DNA of 56,460 nt from an uncultured Muribaculaceae bacterium (GTDB lineage Bacteria; Bacteroidota; Bacteroidia; Bacteroidales; Muribaculaceae): contig CAMXAZ010000009.1 in NCBI GenBank assembly GCA_947179295.1, positions 1-56,460 of the forward strand, given 5' to 3'. The translations under genes and the position numbers were made by a program. The notes under the pieces were generated by a model that saw only the letters and a program-made list of their open reading frames with translations, did not search any database and had not been told where the DNA came from. How positions within the stretch are numbered: the first letter of the stretch is position 1; each line of letters starts with the position of its first letter. This document shows, piece by piece, positions 18,401 to 25,946 of this stretch.

Positions 18401-19568
18401 TAAACGCATTGGAGCCTATCTGCGAAACGGTTGCCGGAAATTCGAGTGATGGAAGCGATGAGCAGTTGAAGAAAGCTCTGTTGCCCACAGATTCAAGTTG
18501 CGATGGCAGTCTGAAGGATGTAAGGCTCAGGCAATTGTCAAAAAATTCATCGGGGATTGCCTTGATGGCATCAGGCAGGGCGATTGATGTGAGCGAAGTG
18601 CAATTTTTGAAGCACCCGGTTCCGATTGTGCGAAGTGACGGGAATGTAGATGGAGTTGTCAGATTGCTACAACCCTCGAACGCTCTGTCTCCAAGGCTGG
18701 AAAGTCTGTCGGGGAAGACCACATCACCAAGAGTGGTGCAGCCCTGAAACGCTGAGTTGCCTATCGACGTGAGATATGCCGGCAGTGTCAGCGATGAAAG
18801 AGCCGGGCAAGACATAAAGGCTGATTCACAGATACTTTCCACAGAGCGCGGTATGGAGACTGACTGGAGCTTCGAACAGCCTGAAAAAGTGTTGTCAGCT
18901 ATGGTTGTCAGTGAGTTGGACAGTTCGAGACTTACCATATCGGTGCAACCGGAGAACGCTCCGGCTCCGATTTTCTTGACACTGTTCGGAATGACGAGTT
19001 CGGTGAACATAGTGCAGTTTCTAAACGCTCCGTCACCGATTTCTTCGAGATTTGACGGAAGGTTTATTGCCTCCAATTTGATACCCTCAAAGGCTTCATT
19101 ACCAATTTTGATTAAAGTTGAAGGGAAGTTTATGCTTAGATAGCCTCTTCTGCTTGGATCTTTATTGAAAACAGGTGGTTCCCAGGGGGAGGCGGCATCC
19201 GTAAATACTCGGTCTTCAATATAGAGTATGCCGTCTTCAATGTTGATTTTTGGGAAGTTATTATCAAAATAGGTATTACAGTCTAAACAGGCTATTGATG
19301 TTACTTTATATGTTCTGCCGGAGTACTCTATCTGAGAGTGAATATTAAATGTGTAGCCGTAGGAGGAGTGATAAACCAACCCTACAACTTTCGCGGTACC
19401 GTCATCTTCCAATTGATATTTTACATTATCAATCTTAACTGTTGTCTGCGCATTGATTTCGTTGCTGAATATCATTGCCGATAAAAGGATAAAGACAATG
19501 CACAGACTTCGATGCAGGAACGACCGGCCCGCTTTGTGAATGTCAGATATTTCGGGTATTTTTGTCAT
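12483..19568 (-). CDS. Giant BspA-like / Ig-like repeat surface protein
   Basis: A 2,361-residue secreted protein. I prefer the ATG at 19568, which gives a good signal peptide (about residues 15-41, ending I-N-A-Q). Residues ~60-500 are BspA/TpLRR-type leucine-rich repeats (A-F-x-x-C-x-x-L pattern). Residues ~520-610 are a first Ig-like domain. Residues ~610-2308 are three copies of a 567-568 residue module, each with four BIG2-type Ig-like domains, a ~75-residue beta domain and a ~140-residue BspA LRR block. The tail (2309-2361), with Y-N-I-R-G and N-P-G-I-Y-I-I-N-G-K-K, resembles a type IX-like C-terminal sorting domain. Likely surface adhesin; ligand unknown. Its start overlaps the upstream gene by 26 bases. 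Confidence 0.88.
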   Translation of the reverse strand: MTKIPEISDIHKAGRSFLHRSLCIVFILLSAMIFSNEINAQTTVKIDNVKYQLEDDGTAKVVGLVYHSSYGYTFNIHSQIEYSGRTYKVTSIACLDCNTYFDNNFPKINIEDGILYIEDRVFTDAASPWEPPVFNKDPSRRGYLSINFPSTLIKIGNEAFEGIKLEAINLPSNLEEIGDGAFRNCTMFTELVIPNSVKKIGAGAFSGCTDMVSLELSNSLTTIADNTFSGCSKLQSVSIPRSVESICESAFMSCPALSSLTLPAYLTSIGNSAFQGCTTLGDVVFPDRLSSLGDRAFEGCSNLTTPSTFPSLRTIGTGCFKNCTSLTSIALPDAIKAIPDEFFDNCLSLTSFRLPSQLESVGNRAFFNCSSLPSLEFPATVSQIGSNAFNGCRTMSQLYLTNQALTINESAFANCGGLKYVELSGGLQTIPQECFRNGSGIETIVLGEKVERLEPLCFDGCNNVTLIRSLNPTPPSASTNSFSEAAYANATLKVPAAGSGDYSNAAVWKYFDKNSPIYPSIEYITVNPSALSGKNGQHGFLSINTYPSQAKYTVPKWTSSDPDIVSITDAGEYTIGAKTGEATVTATVTDLENGRTFSGECKVTVTPTQATQLTLDRTSLSLCEYQTYTLSATVMPETTTEPITWSSSDPSIVSVSENGTVRALNIGQAVITARCGDISATCTVSVSGSLILDRQEVILSMSETATLTLTVLNEELAGKNIVWISSNENVATVKDGLITPHSVGECEITATVGTTGISCHVIVSGLEITPAGPFTMRITETLQLSAKTYPESAVTWAAGDPAILTVDENGLVTALAAGKTWVKATDGYGKESSVEINILPEPVASITPEKASLEILVGETVKANVVVKPEYATEKRLDWTSLNPEVASVDAFGNITALKEGTAEIRIAAIDGSGISTSIMVSVISRQIIWDQTFRCEAGEKVALTAYSNDGNSSNIQYRYVRPDGGFRNVTISQEGDKWYATFPEVGPCIIEAYWSDNSGSVRKNFNVVSEHDGLMYIDGLYYRYTDKNRKALTVVPGYEVYAGDYSIPASVNGLPVTEIGRQAFYSCKSLGSVTIPNGITKIGYEAFGNSTLTSIHIPASVTVFDDYVFNALRGRLTDIYLYGMTPIVADGTTFNATTVYNSCVLHVPAGTLAAYRQAEVWKEFANITDDIVIPATGLVLDKTSLTLYVNNESTLKATVTPETTTDILVWSSSDTSIATVSKNGTVTALKSGKAVITATCGKMSASCSVSVIKGVSLNMENANLTLSGTAELTVTIHDSQLAGKNIVWTSSNENVATVKDGIVTPRSFGECYITATVGTAGVSCHVTVSGMQITPAGPFTMKITETLQLSVLAYPVSTVTWTAGDPAILSVDENGLVTALAAGKTWVKATDGYGKESSVEINILPEPVASITPEKSSLEMHVGETTNVNVVIKPEYATEKTLKWTSLNPEVASVDALGNITALKKGNAEILIEATDGSGISTSIMVSVILRQIIWDQTFRCEVGEKVVLAAYSENDDNGNILYRCVQPDGGFRNVPITKEGDSWYATFPEAGPCIIEAYWPDTNSGSVRKNFNVVSEHDGLMYVNGLYYRYTDKNQNALTVVYGYEVYAGDYTVPASVNGLPVTEIGDWAFYSCKSLGSVTIQNGITKIGTQAFGNSTLTSIHIPASVTVLGDHVFNALRGHLTDIYLYRKTPIAADGTTFNATTVYKSCVLHVPAGTLAAYRQAEVWKEFANIVDDLMIPATGLVLDRTSLTLYDNNEFRLNAYVTPEITTDIVIWNSSDTSIATVSENGTVTALKSGKAVITATCGNMTASCSVTVLKGVSLNMENADLTLSGTAELTVTIHDSRLAGKNIVWTSSNENVATVKDGIVTPRSFGECYITATVGTAGASCHVTVSGMLITPAGPFTMKITETLQLSVMAYPVSTVTWTAGDPAILTVDENGLVTALAAGKTWVKATDGYGKESSVEINILPEPIASITPEKSSLEMHVGETANVNVIIKPEYATEKTLKWTSLNPKVASVDAYGNITALKEGTAEIRIATIDGSGINTSIMVSVIQRPIIWDQTFRCEAGEKVALTAYSNDGNSSNILYRCVQPDGGFRNVPITKEGDSWYATFPEAGPCIIEAYWPDTNSGSVRKNFNVVSEHDGLMYVNGLYYRYTDKNQNALTVVYGYEVYAGDYTVPASVNGLPVTEIGRQAFYSCKSLGSVTIENGITKLSYEAFGNSSLTSIHIPASVTVFDNYVFNASRYGPLTDIYLYGMTPIAANGTTFNATTVYNSCVLHVPAGTLAAYRQAEVWKEFANIVDDLDPTSAITDVQYDNIGRGDIYNIRGILIKRNADSDDIRRLNPGIYIINGKKIMIK
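12643..17740. repeat. Three tandem 1.70-kb intragenic repeats
   Basis: Approximate units: 12643-14346, 14347-16047 and 16048-17740. A marker segment of the module starts at 12691, 14395 and 16096, giving periods of 1,704 and 1,701 bp. Many stretches are identical between units over tens of bases. The similarity is a mosaic, which points to recombination between units. Boundaries are accurate to about 20 bases. Confidence 0.9.
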
Positions 19569-20163
19569 CATGATCAGTTGCATTTTGTGAAATAAGATAT
19601 AATTCAGCGTCCCATATGAGTTCATATATTTTCATCTGGATTTTATACCAGACGAACGGTATAGCTATAATGGCGAAGAAAATGGCGAATGTTATAGCAG
19701 ATGGTATTGTAAAGGCGGACGGAAATTTGTCAAAGATTATCACAGACATATATATCAGCAATATGAACCAGATTGATTTCAGAAAATTTTCCTGCGCTTC
19801 AAGCACCGGGACGTTTCCGAGCAGTTTGCCGGTCTGGACTCTATAATAGGCTTTGAAATAGCTGATTTTTATGTCTGGCGGGTCTGCTTGAAGGGTTGGC
19901 GGCAGAGACTCTGTGATGATTTTGCCGTATAGCTCCTTTCTTGATTTGGTGAGCATACATTTGTTTAGCGATAAAGGTCTGGTCAGCTGTCGGACAGCGC
20001 TGTCCAAGATAATGCCTGTGAGGAAGAAGCCGATTACGGCGGCAATACACCAGACCCATGATTGGGGCAAGTCTGACTCATTATGAATCAGAGGTAGCCA
20101 AAACAAAGTTCCGGGTCCGAATTTTCCGAGAAAGTCATAGAATGTCATGTTCGGTATCGTCAT
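19543..20163 (-). CDS. Membrane protein of unknown function upstream of the giant gene
   Basis: A 206-residue protein with about four hydrophobic segments (near residues 13-25, 37-55, 128-145 and 152-170) separated by a charged ~70-residue stretch. No family recognised. It ends inside the start region of the giant surface-protein gene (overlap about 26 bases), so the two are probably co-transcribed and coupled. A role in export, anchoring or regulation of that protein is conceivable but not shown by the sequence. No signal peptide beyond the first membrane segment. Confidence 0.6.
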   Translation of the reverse strand: MTIPNMTFYDFLGKFGPGTLFWLPLIHNESDLPQSWVWCIAAVIGFFLTGIILDSAVRQLTRPLSLNKCMLTKSRKELYGKIITESLPPTLQADPPDIKISYFKAYYRVQTGKLLGNVPVLEAQENFLKSIWFILLIYMSVIIFDKFPSAFTIPSAITFAIFFAIIAIPFVWYKIQMKIYELIWDAELYLISQNATDHDDKNTRNI

Positions 20164-20621
20164 GGCAGTAAATCTGTAGGCGGGCTTATGACTCTCCGGT
20201 TAGTCCCCTGAACAAAAAGATTGGTTTACATAGGTTTAAAGGAATGGGTGCAGGTATATAAAAACGAAGACGTGAGAGCCTTACTGTTGCCCGTCACGCC
20301 GATTGAGGCCTACCACAGCCCATCCATGCAGACGAGCAACGCAGACCTCACGCCGATATGAAGATAGCCCGGCTGAATATGCAAAGGCATACAGAGCCGG
20401 ATGGTATCTATACATACCCATGAGCATCTATCGTTGCATCATCCTTGGCATGGATATTGAATGTGGTAGTTTCAATCGGCCAAGAACAAGCGCGAATAAA
20501 CGCCTTGTAATTTATATATCGTTCCTCCCGCCCTGGGTGAGCATGAGATTCATGCGTCACTCCCGATCGGCGTGAGAATTTTGTCAAAATTAGTTATAAT
20601 GGCTTAAATATACAACAGATT
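20164..20621. other. Intergenic stretch with short inverted repeats
   Basis: About 460 bases without a convincing gene. TCACGCCGAT occurs at 20294-20303 and 20348-20357, and its reverse complement at 20566-20575, so the outer copies bracket about 280 bases. A 90-codon open frame at 20303-20575 has no recognisable product and begins inside the first repeat; I do not call it. CGTGAGAGCCTTACTG at 20271-20286 recurs with one mismatch at 55163-55178. The stretch may be a decayed mobile or repeat element. Confidence 0.4.
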
Positions 20622-20666
20622 ACAAAAAAAGGATCAGAAATCAAGGTCGATTTTTGATTTCTGATC
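20622..20666 (-). terminator. Intrinsic terminator of the amidase/golvesin gene
   Basis: Perfect 13-bp stem, arms 20632-20644 and 20654-20666, followed on the minus strand by seven T residues (the A run at 20623-20629). It lies about 110 bases after the stop of the gene at 20778-23666. Confidence 0.8.
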
Positions 20667-20777
20667 ATTGTGCGGTAAGCCTAAGAGAGTCTTTGATTGA
20701 AAATAGATTCTCCGGTTGTGTGAAAAGGGTTGTTGGCGGGTGGAGGCAGGCGTGGAGGGTCTGGGGTGTCAGGATGG

Positions 20778-23666
20778 TCAGGCTTGGCGGGTGGGGCCTT
20801 TGCGGGGTTTGCGGGCTTCGGTGTTTTCGGCGAGTTCGGCTGCTTCGCGTGGGCGCAGGTTGCGCGGGGAGCGGGTCTGCATCGGTGTGGTGGGTGGTTC
20901 GTGGCCTATGATGGTTTCCGGCAGCACTTTGGGGCGTGCGCCGGGATGCTCTCCTTCAGGGGCGGTGAAGAAGTCGAGGATCTGTTTCATAAGCGCGTCA
21001 CGCTCGTAGCTGCCGGTGATGGTCTCGAAGGGGAAGCCGAGGGTCACGGCGCGGTGGGTGCCGGGGTCGAAGGCCACGCCGGCTATGTAGTCGTTTTCGG
21101 TGTAGCGCAGTATGGCGGTGCCGTTCGACGGGTCGATGGGGCTGAATGATTCAGGCGATTCCACAGCGTAGCAGTCGGCGTTGAGCTGCTGACGGAAGGT
21201 GAACGAGAGGCCCGGATGGAATTCGGCGTATTTCGATTTGACTTCGCGGACTTTGCCTGTGACTGTGGCTTTTGCCTGACGCCACTGGAGGCCGAGCACC
21301 GAGTGGCCGAACTGTCCGTCGGCTACCCGCTGCGAGCTTGTGGAGTAGCGGTTGTCAAAGAGGTCGCTGCCTATGTAGCTGCCCGACACGAAGAGTGAGC
21401 CGCCGGCGTCGCAGAATTGGCTCAGGCGTTGCTTGAGTTCGTCGGTGAATGGTTTGAACTTGCGTTCCTGCGAGGTGCCTACTGTGATTTCTTTCTGCTT
21501 GCCGAGGATGAGGTCGATGATGCGGGCTTCGGGCATGTTGTCGACAAAGGCGTCGACTCCGGCCGAGATGAAGGAGTGGCCGGCGGCGCGTATGGCGGTG
21601 CCGTGGACATAGACGAAGTCGAAGGTGTTGCCGGCGAAGACTTCGGTCTCATGGGTCGCGCGGCTGGCGCCGTGGCCGGGAGAGTCATTGGAGGTCCATT
21701 CTACTCCGGGGCGGAATTCGGTCTGGAGGCCGGTGAAGTGGATGTCGCTGATGTAGGGCACTCCGTGGTCTTCCTCATAGTCGAAGCCTACGCGGCCTGA
21801 GGCATAGACTTCGGCAGGGCCTGAGATGCGGGTGAAGCCGTTGACAATCAGCACCTGGGGTTTGTCGGTGCCGGTGTCGCACAGTGATAGTATCTCGGAG
21901 GGGAAGCTGATGCCTCCGTCATTGGCCGCGACAACCTTGTAGCTGTAGATGCGGTCATCCTTGACGCGGACCGTGAGCTGCGGATCGTCAGTCACGGCCA
22001 GTTCGGTGAAGGCTCCGTTGTCAATGCGTTCGTAGACAATGTAGTATGTAGGCTTGGCCGAGGGCTCCAGCGGATCGTCGACACCCTGCCAGGTGAGCAG
22101 ATACTCGCTGCCGCTGCCTGAGATGCGGAAGTGGCTTACGGGCAGAGGTTCTACCACGTAGGGCACACCGTCTTTCTCATGGAGGTATTTCAGAATGCCT
22201 TTATAGATGGCGCGGCTGACGGTGAAACGGAATGTGGGGTCGAGGCCATAGCGCATGTCGGCGAAGTTCTGATGGCTCAGAAGCTCGATCAGCATTGCGG
22301 GCACTTTAGTGTCCATCACCTCACGATAGGGTTTGTCGCGCAGCTTGCGGCGGGTCCATGTCGGCTCGTAGAGGGTCTGGATGTCGCTGACAATCTGATC
22401 GGTTACTATGTCGGCATAGCGGCGTGAGGTGGTGCGGGCCTCGCCGCTTCCCAGGCGGGCGCCTTTGGTGTAGACTATAGGCATCGTGCCTACGGTCTCG
22501 CCGGGGTCAGATGTGGTGCCGGCGTCGGTATGGAATGCGAACGAGAGGTCAACGGGAATTCCCAGTCCCTTCTCTCCCGGAAGCTGCGAGGAGCCTCCGG
22601 CGAGGTAGTTGACCCAGAGGGCGCGGCTCTTGTAGTCGTCCTCATAGTCGTTTTCGCCGTTGGTGATGCTGTAGACCGACGCGGGAACACCGGCCCACTG
22701 CATCCAGTAGCGCGCGCCCTCGGTGAAACGCGGATAGGTGCTGACCACAGGCTCGCCGCCTGCAGCCGAGCGGCTGACATTGCCCATGCCGCCGCCTATC
22801 TTGATGGCATCGGCCGTGACCACCTTGCCGCTTTCGGTCGAGACGTTTGAGAGCTCCACCACCGGGGTGTCGCTTTTGCCTGCGGCAAAGGGGAAGGTGC
22901 CGAGATAGACCCATGTGCCTCCGCCGATGCGCTGGTTCACGTCAAACTCCTCGCTTCCGGCGAGTGAGTTCACGGTGTAGCGCGCGTCGCGGGCGCTGTT
23001 TGGGAGCGAGGCATAGCTGATGTAGAGCGCGTAGTTGCCGCCTTCGGGGAAATCGGCATACCAGGATGCGGTAGAGGCTTTGGCCGGGTCGGTGACGGTG
23101 GCCACTTCGCGGACAGAACCCATGCGGAAGGGGTTGTCGCCGGTTCCAAGAATCTCCTTCTTGTAGCCGAAGCCTTTGACACCGGTGGCGGCTGTCCATT
23201 TCTGCTGTCCGTTTTTCTCGTTGTAGTCTTTCTGAGCGAAGCCTCCGTCCATGTCGACGATGATTTCCTGAGTCGAGGTGTCACGTTCGCGCGGGGTCAT
23301 CACATAGGCCCCGGCATTTTCGAGCATAGGGATGAGGTAGGGGAGCACGTAGGCCTGGGGATAGAGGTCTTCCACCGTACCCATAAGGCGTGCGCGCTGC
23401 CACATCCAGCGCTCTTCATTCTGGTCGAAATATCGGCCGTGGCTTTGCCAGAGGGCTATGTTCTTGCCGGCCAGACCTTTTTTGGCCGAGGGTGCGTCCA
23501 CACGTGTGACAAACGCTTCGCGGGCCGGACGCGGCACGGAGGGAGCCGGGACTACTTTTGTGGTCCGTGCCTTTTTGGCTTTGCTCCTTTTGGGAGTTTT
23601 GCCGGCTGCGCCTGCGGCAAGGGCGCAGAATATCATGAGTATTGTAAGAATCTGTTTCATAAGCAA
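20778..23666 (-). CDS. N-acetylmuramoyl-L-alanine amidase-like protein with golvesin domain
   Basis: A 962-residue secreted protein, of the type often annotated as xanthan lyase in Bacteroidales. Signal peptide about residues 1-22. The amidase_3-type catalytic domain is split: its first part (about 60-135) has S-H-G (H76) and T-V-E-D (E99); its second part (about 365-495) has F-H-T-D-A-G (H379) and M-L-I-E-L (E461). These are the likely His-Glu-His-Glu zinc and catalytic residues. Between them, residues 155-295 form a golvesin/xanthan-lyase C-terminal-like beta domain. An Fn3-like domain follows (about 500-600), then a ~300-residue domain I do not recognise. Probable peptidoglycan hydrolase or surface glycan-binding enzyme. 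Confidence 0.82.
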   Translation of the reverse strand: MLMKQILTILMIFCALAAGAAGKTPKRSKAKKARTTKVVPAPSVPRPAREAFVTRVDAPSAKKGLAGKNIALWQSHGRYFDQNEERWMWQRARLMGTVEDLYPQAYVLPYLIPMLENAGAYVMTPRERDTSTQEIIVDMDGGFAQKDYNEKNGQQKWTAATGVKGFGYKKEILGTGDNPFRMGSVREVATVTDPAKASTASWYADFPEGGNYALYISYASLPNSARDARYTVNSLAGSEEFDVNQRIGGGTWVYLGTFPFAAGKSDTPVVELSNVSTESGKVVTADAIKIGGGMGNVSRSAAGGEPVVSTYPRFTEGARYWMQWAGVPASVYSITNGENDYEDDYKSRALWVNYLAGGSSQLPGEKGLGIPVDLSFAFHTDAGTTSDPGETVGTMPIVYTKGARLGSGEARTTSRRYADIVTDQIVSDIQTLYEPTWTRRKLRDKPYREVMDTKVPAMLIELLSHQNFADMRYGLDPTFRFTVSRAIYKGILKYLHEKDGVPYVVEPLPVSHFRISGSGSEYLLTWQGVDDPLEPSAKPTYYIVYERIDNGAFTELAVTDDPQLTVRVKDDRIYSYKVVAANDGGISFPSEILSLCDTGTDKPQVLIVNGFTRISGPAEVYASGRVGFDYEEDHGVPYISDIHFTGLQTEFRPGVEWTSNDSPGHGASRATHETEVFAGNTFDFVYVHGTAIRAAGHSFISAGVDAFVDNMPEARIIDLILGKQKEITVGTSQERKFKPFTDELKQRLSQFCDAGGSLFVSGSYIGSDLFDNRYSTSSQRVADGQFGHSVLGLQWRQAKATVTGKVREVKSKYAEFHPGLSFTFRQQLNADCYAVESPESFSPIDPSNGTAILRYTENDYIAGVAFDPGTHRAVTLGFPFETITGSYERDALMKQILDFFTAPEGEHPGARPKVLPETIIGHEPPTTPMQTRSPRNLRPREAAELAENTEARKPRKGPTRQA

Positions 23667-23842
23667 GGATCTCCGTGGGGGCTATTGTATTATAACATCC
23701 GTGGAGTTGGTTTTACGTCTCTGCCATGAACCGGTTTTTACTTGTTTTCAGGAAGTTTCTGTAAATTTAAACCAAATTAAAACCGAATTTTGGCATGGTC
23801 CGGACCAAAAAGAGATCTGGAAAAACGTGTGGGGCCGGAGTC

Positions 23843-24892
23843 TCAGATGTGAGGTTCGGGCCGGAGATTGTAATTGTTGCGCAGAGATTCGAAACAACTG
23901 CTTACGGCTGCATCGGGAGAGGGCAGATTGCGCGTTATGTGGTCGGCGTTGATGTCATAGCCGAGTTGCTGCTCGGTGACGGTCTCCGGTATCGGGCCTA
24001 CGGCGGGCAGTCCGGCCGAAAGGGTCGCGGCTGTGATGTCAAGGCCGAAACGGTCGTGCAGATGGCCGGCAAGTGCATCGAGCACCATGCGGGTGGCTCT
24101 GATTTTTCCCTCGTTGGAATAGCCTGCAATGTGCGGCGTGGCCACGAAGGCTTCTGAAAGCAGTCCGAGGTCAATGTCAGGCTCGTTTTCCCAGCAGTCA
24201 ATGGCCACACCTGATATGAGATTCCGGCTGAGGGCATCTTTGAGCGCCTGCGTGTCGGCCACGGGACCGCGGGCGGCATTGATTATCAGCGGCCGCCGGC
24301 TCACGGCTGACAGGAATTCCGAATTCAGCAGATGGCGAGTGGGGTGTGGACCGGTCTTGGAATATGGGGTGTGGATCGAGATGAAATCACTTTCTGAGGC
24401 GATTTCTTCAAGGGAGCTGTAGATATAGGTGGTGTCGCCGCTTTCCCGGCGTGGAGGGTCGTTGAGGATGGTGGTCATGCCGAGTCCTAAGGCCCAGCGG
24501 TTGAGGATAGTGCCGACGTTTCCCACTCCGATTATGCCAAGCCTTTTTCCGGCAAGCGTTTCTTCGGGAGGCAGAAAGGCTCTGATGGCCGAAAGCACAT
24601 ACTGGGCCACGGCGGGAGCATTGCAGCCCGGAGCGTTGGCCACCGTGATGCCGCATTCACGGCAATAGTCGAGGTCAATGTGGTCGGTGCCGATTGTGGC
24701 GGTGCCGATGAAGGAACAGATGGACCCGTCGAGCAGCGAGGCATCGCAGCGTGTGCGTGTGCGTGTCAGAAGAATGTCGGCATCTTTTACTGTCTCGGCC
24801 GTGATGGCATCACCCGGCAGGAGCACTACCTCTCCGAGCGGGCGGACTGCATCGGCTATATAGGGAATATTGCGGTCGGCTACGATTTTCAT
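23843..24892 (-). CDS. pdxB: Erythronate-4-phosphate dehydrogenase
   Basis: A 349-residue NAD-dependent D-2-hydroxyacid dehydrogenase that oxidises 4-phosphoerythronate in the DXP-dependent pyridoxal phosphate pathway. The N-terminus M-K-I-V-A-D-R-N-I-P-Y is diagnostic for PdxB. The Rossmann motif G-I-I-G-V-G-N-V-G, the N-A-A-R-G-P arginine, the D-C-W-E-N-E-P glutamate and the T-P-H-I-A-G histidine are all present, so the catalytic Arg-Glu-His set is intact. The C-terminal dimerisation region is included; length is slightly short of the enterobacterial protein (about 378). Not obviously in an operon with neighbours. Confidence 0.95.
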   Translation of the reverse strand: MKIVADRNIPYIADAVRPLGEVVLLPGDAITAETVKDADILLTRTRTRCDASLLDGSICSFIGTATIGTDHIDLDYCRECGITVANAPGCNAPAVAQYVLSAIRAFLPPEETLAGKRLGIIGVGNVGTILNRWALGLGMTTILNDPPRRESGDTTYIYSSLEEIASESDFISIHTPYSKTGPHPTRHLLNSEFLSAVSRRPLIINAARGPVADTQALKDALSRNLISGVAIDCWENEPDIDLGLLSEAFVATPHIAGYSNEGKIRATRMVLDALAGHLHDRFGLDITAATLSAGLPAVGPIPETVTEQQLGYDINADHITRNLPSPDAAVSSCFESLRNNYNLRPEPHI

Positions 24893-24959
24893 GTGCGTAT
24901 GGTGGTCTGTTGGCTAAGCCTGTGTATTGATGCGTTTGTGTGGCGCTGTGGCTTCCGTC

Positions 24960-25946
24960 TCAACTCAACATTCCCCACAGGTATATGCCGAAATAGGCGG
25001 CCATCAGGACCACTACGGCAATATAGCCGCGGCGCATGACGGTGAAGCGGAAGAAATGGCCCACCTGGAAGGCCACACAGGCATTCAGGAGGGTGATGTA
25101 GAGCGGAAGGTTTGTGAAGTTGACAATGGCGAAAATGCCTGTTGCGATCGAGAGGAGTGTCAGCACACCGTTATAGGCGCGGGCCTGTGCGTTGAATCCT
25201 ATGATCTTTATGAGGTTCAGGTTGCCGAACACGAATCCGGCCAGCAGCGTCAGAGCGGCGGCCGAAAGCATGGGCCAGTCGGCGCTGTCGGTCAGCAGCA
25301 TTGAGGGAGGAGTGAAGCAGAACTGCGGGATTTCCGGCTCAGGCACCAGTCCGAGTCCCCAGGTGATCCATGCCGGAGCGATGTTGCCCAGAATCGCGGC
25401 AAGGATTTTTTTGAACGTGAAGATTCGCATCTGCCCAAGGGCGGCGATGAACACCGGGATATAGAGCGCGAAGGAATATTCCGTCAGCTGTCCCAGTCCG
25501 ATCAGGAAGAAGGCCAGAAAGACCCTGCGCGAACTGATGCGCTGGTTGTAGATGCTGAAAATCAGCCATACGGCCCCCATCATGATCAGCGCAAGCAGCG
25601 ATGAGGCGCCTAACTGGCCCATCACAGCCGGGGTGCAGGCTGTGATAAACACGAAATAGGCCGCGAAGAAGGCCGATGTGGTGCGCAGCAGATTGAAGTG
25701 GCGGTTGATGATGATCATTACCGCTCCGGTGGCCAGGACCGCGAGGATGTTGGCCCACATCGAAATGCTGCCTTCAGGGAGCCATGACGACGGTGTGGGG
25801 AAGGCCACGGTGCGGAAATCGCCTATGTGTGTGATCTTGCCTGCGAGCTGAGCCTGCAGGGTCATAAAAACCGCCGCGAGGCCTATGAGCACGCCCATGC
25901 CCCGCGAACGGATTATGCGGGTAAATGTGAGTTCTTTACGGGTCAT
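24960..25946 (-). CDS. Polytopic membrane protein, DUF6427-like
   Basis: A 328-residue protein with about nine or ten hydrophobic helices and no catalytic motif that I can name. It begins within the stop codon of purD (4-base ATGA overlap), so it is translationally coupled to purine synthesis. A similar membrane protein next to purD is known in other Bacteroidota (DUF6427), and that is my best guess; function there is also unknown. Confidence 0.6.
   Translation of the reverse strand: MTRKELTFTRIIRSRGMGVLIGLAAVFMTLQAQLAGKITHIGDFRTVAFPTPSSWLPEGSISMWANILAVLATGAVMIIINRHFNLLRTTSAFFAAYFVFITACTPAVMGQLGASSLLALIMMGAVWLIFSIYNQRISSRRVFLAFFLIGLGQLTEYSFALYIPVFIAALGQMRIFTFKKILAAILGNIAPAWITWGLGLVPEPEIPQFCFTPPSMLLTDSADWPMLSAAALTLLAGFVFGNLNLIKIIGFNAQARAYNGVLTLLSIATGIFAIVNFTNLPLYITLLNACVAFQVGHFFRFTVMRRGYIAVVVLMAAYFGIYLWGMLS

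Noticed and set aside
20303-20575. 90-codon frame on the plus strand
   Set aside because: No homology recognised, begins in an inverted repeat, in a gene-free decayed-looking stretch.
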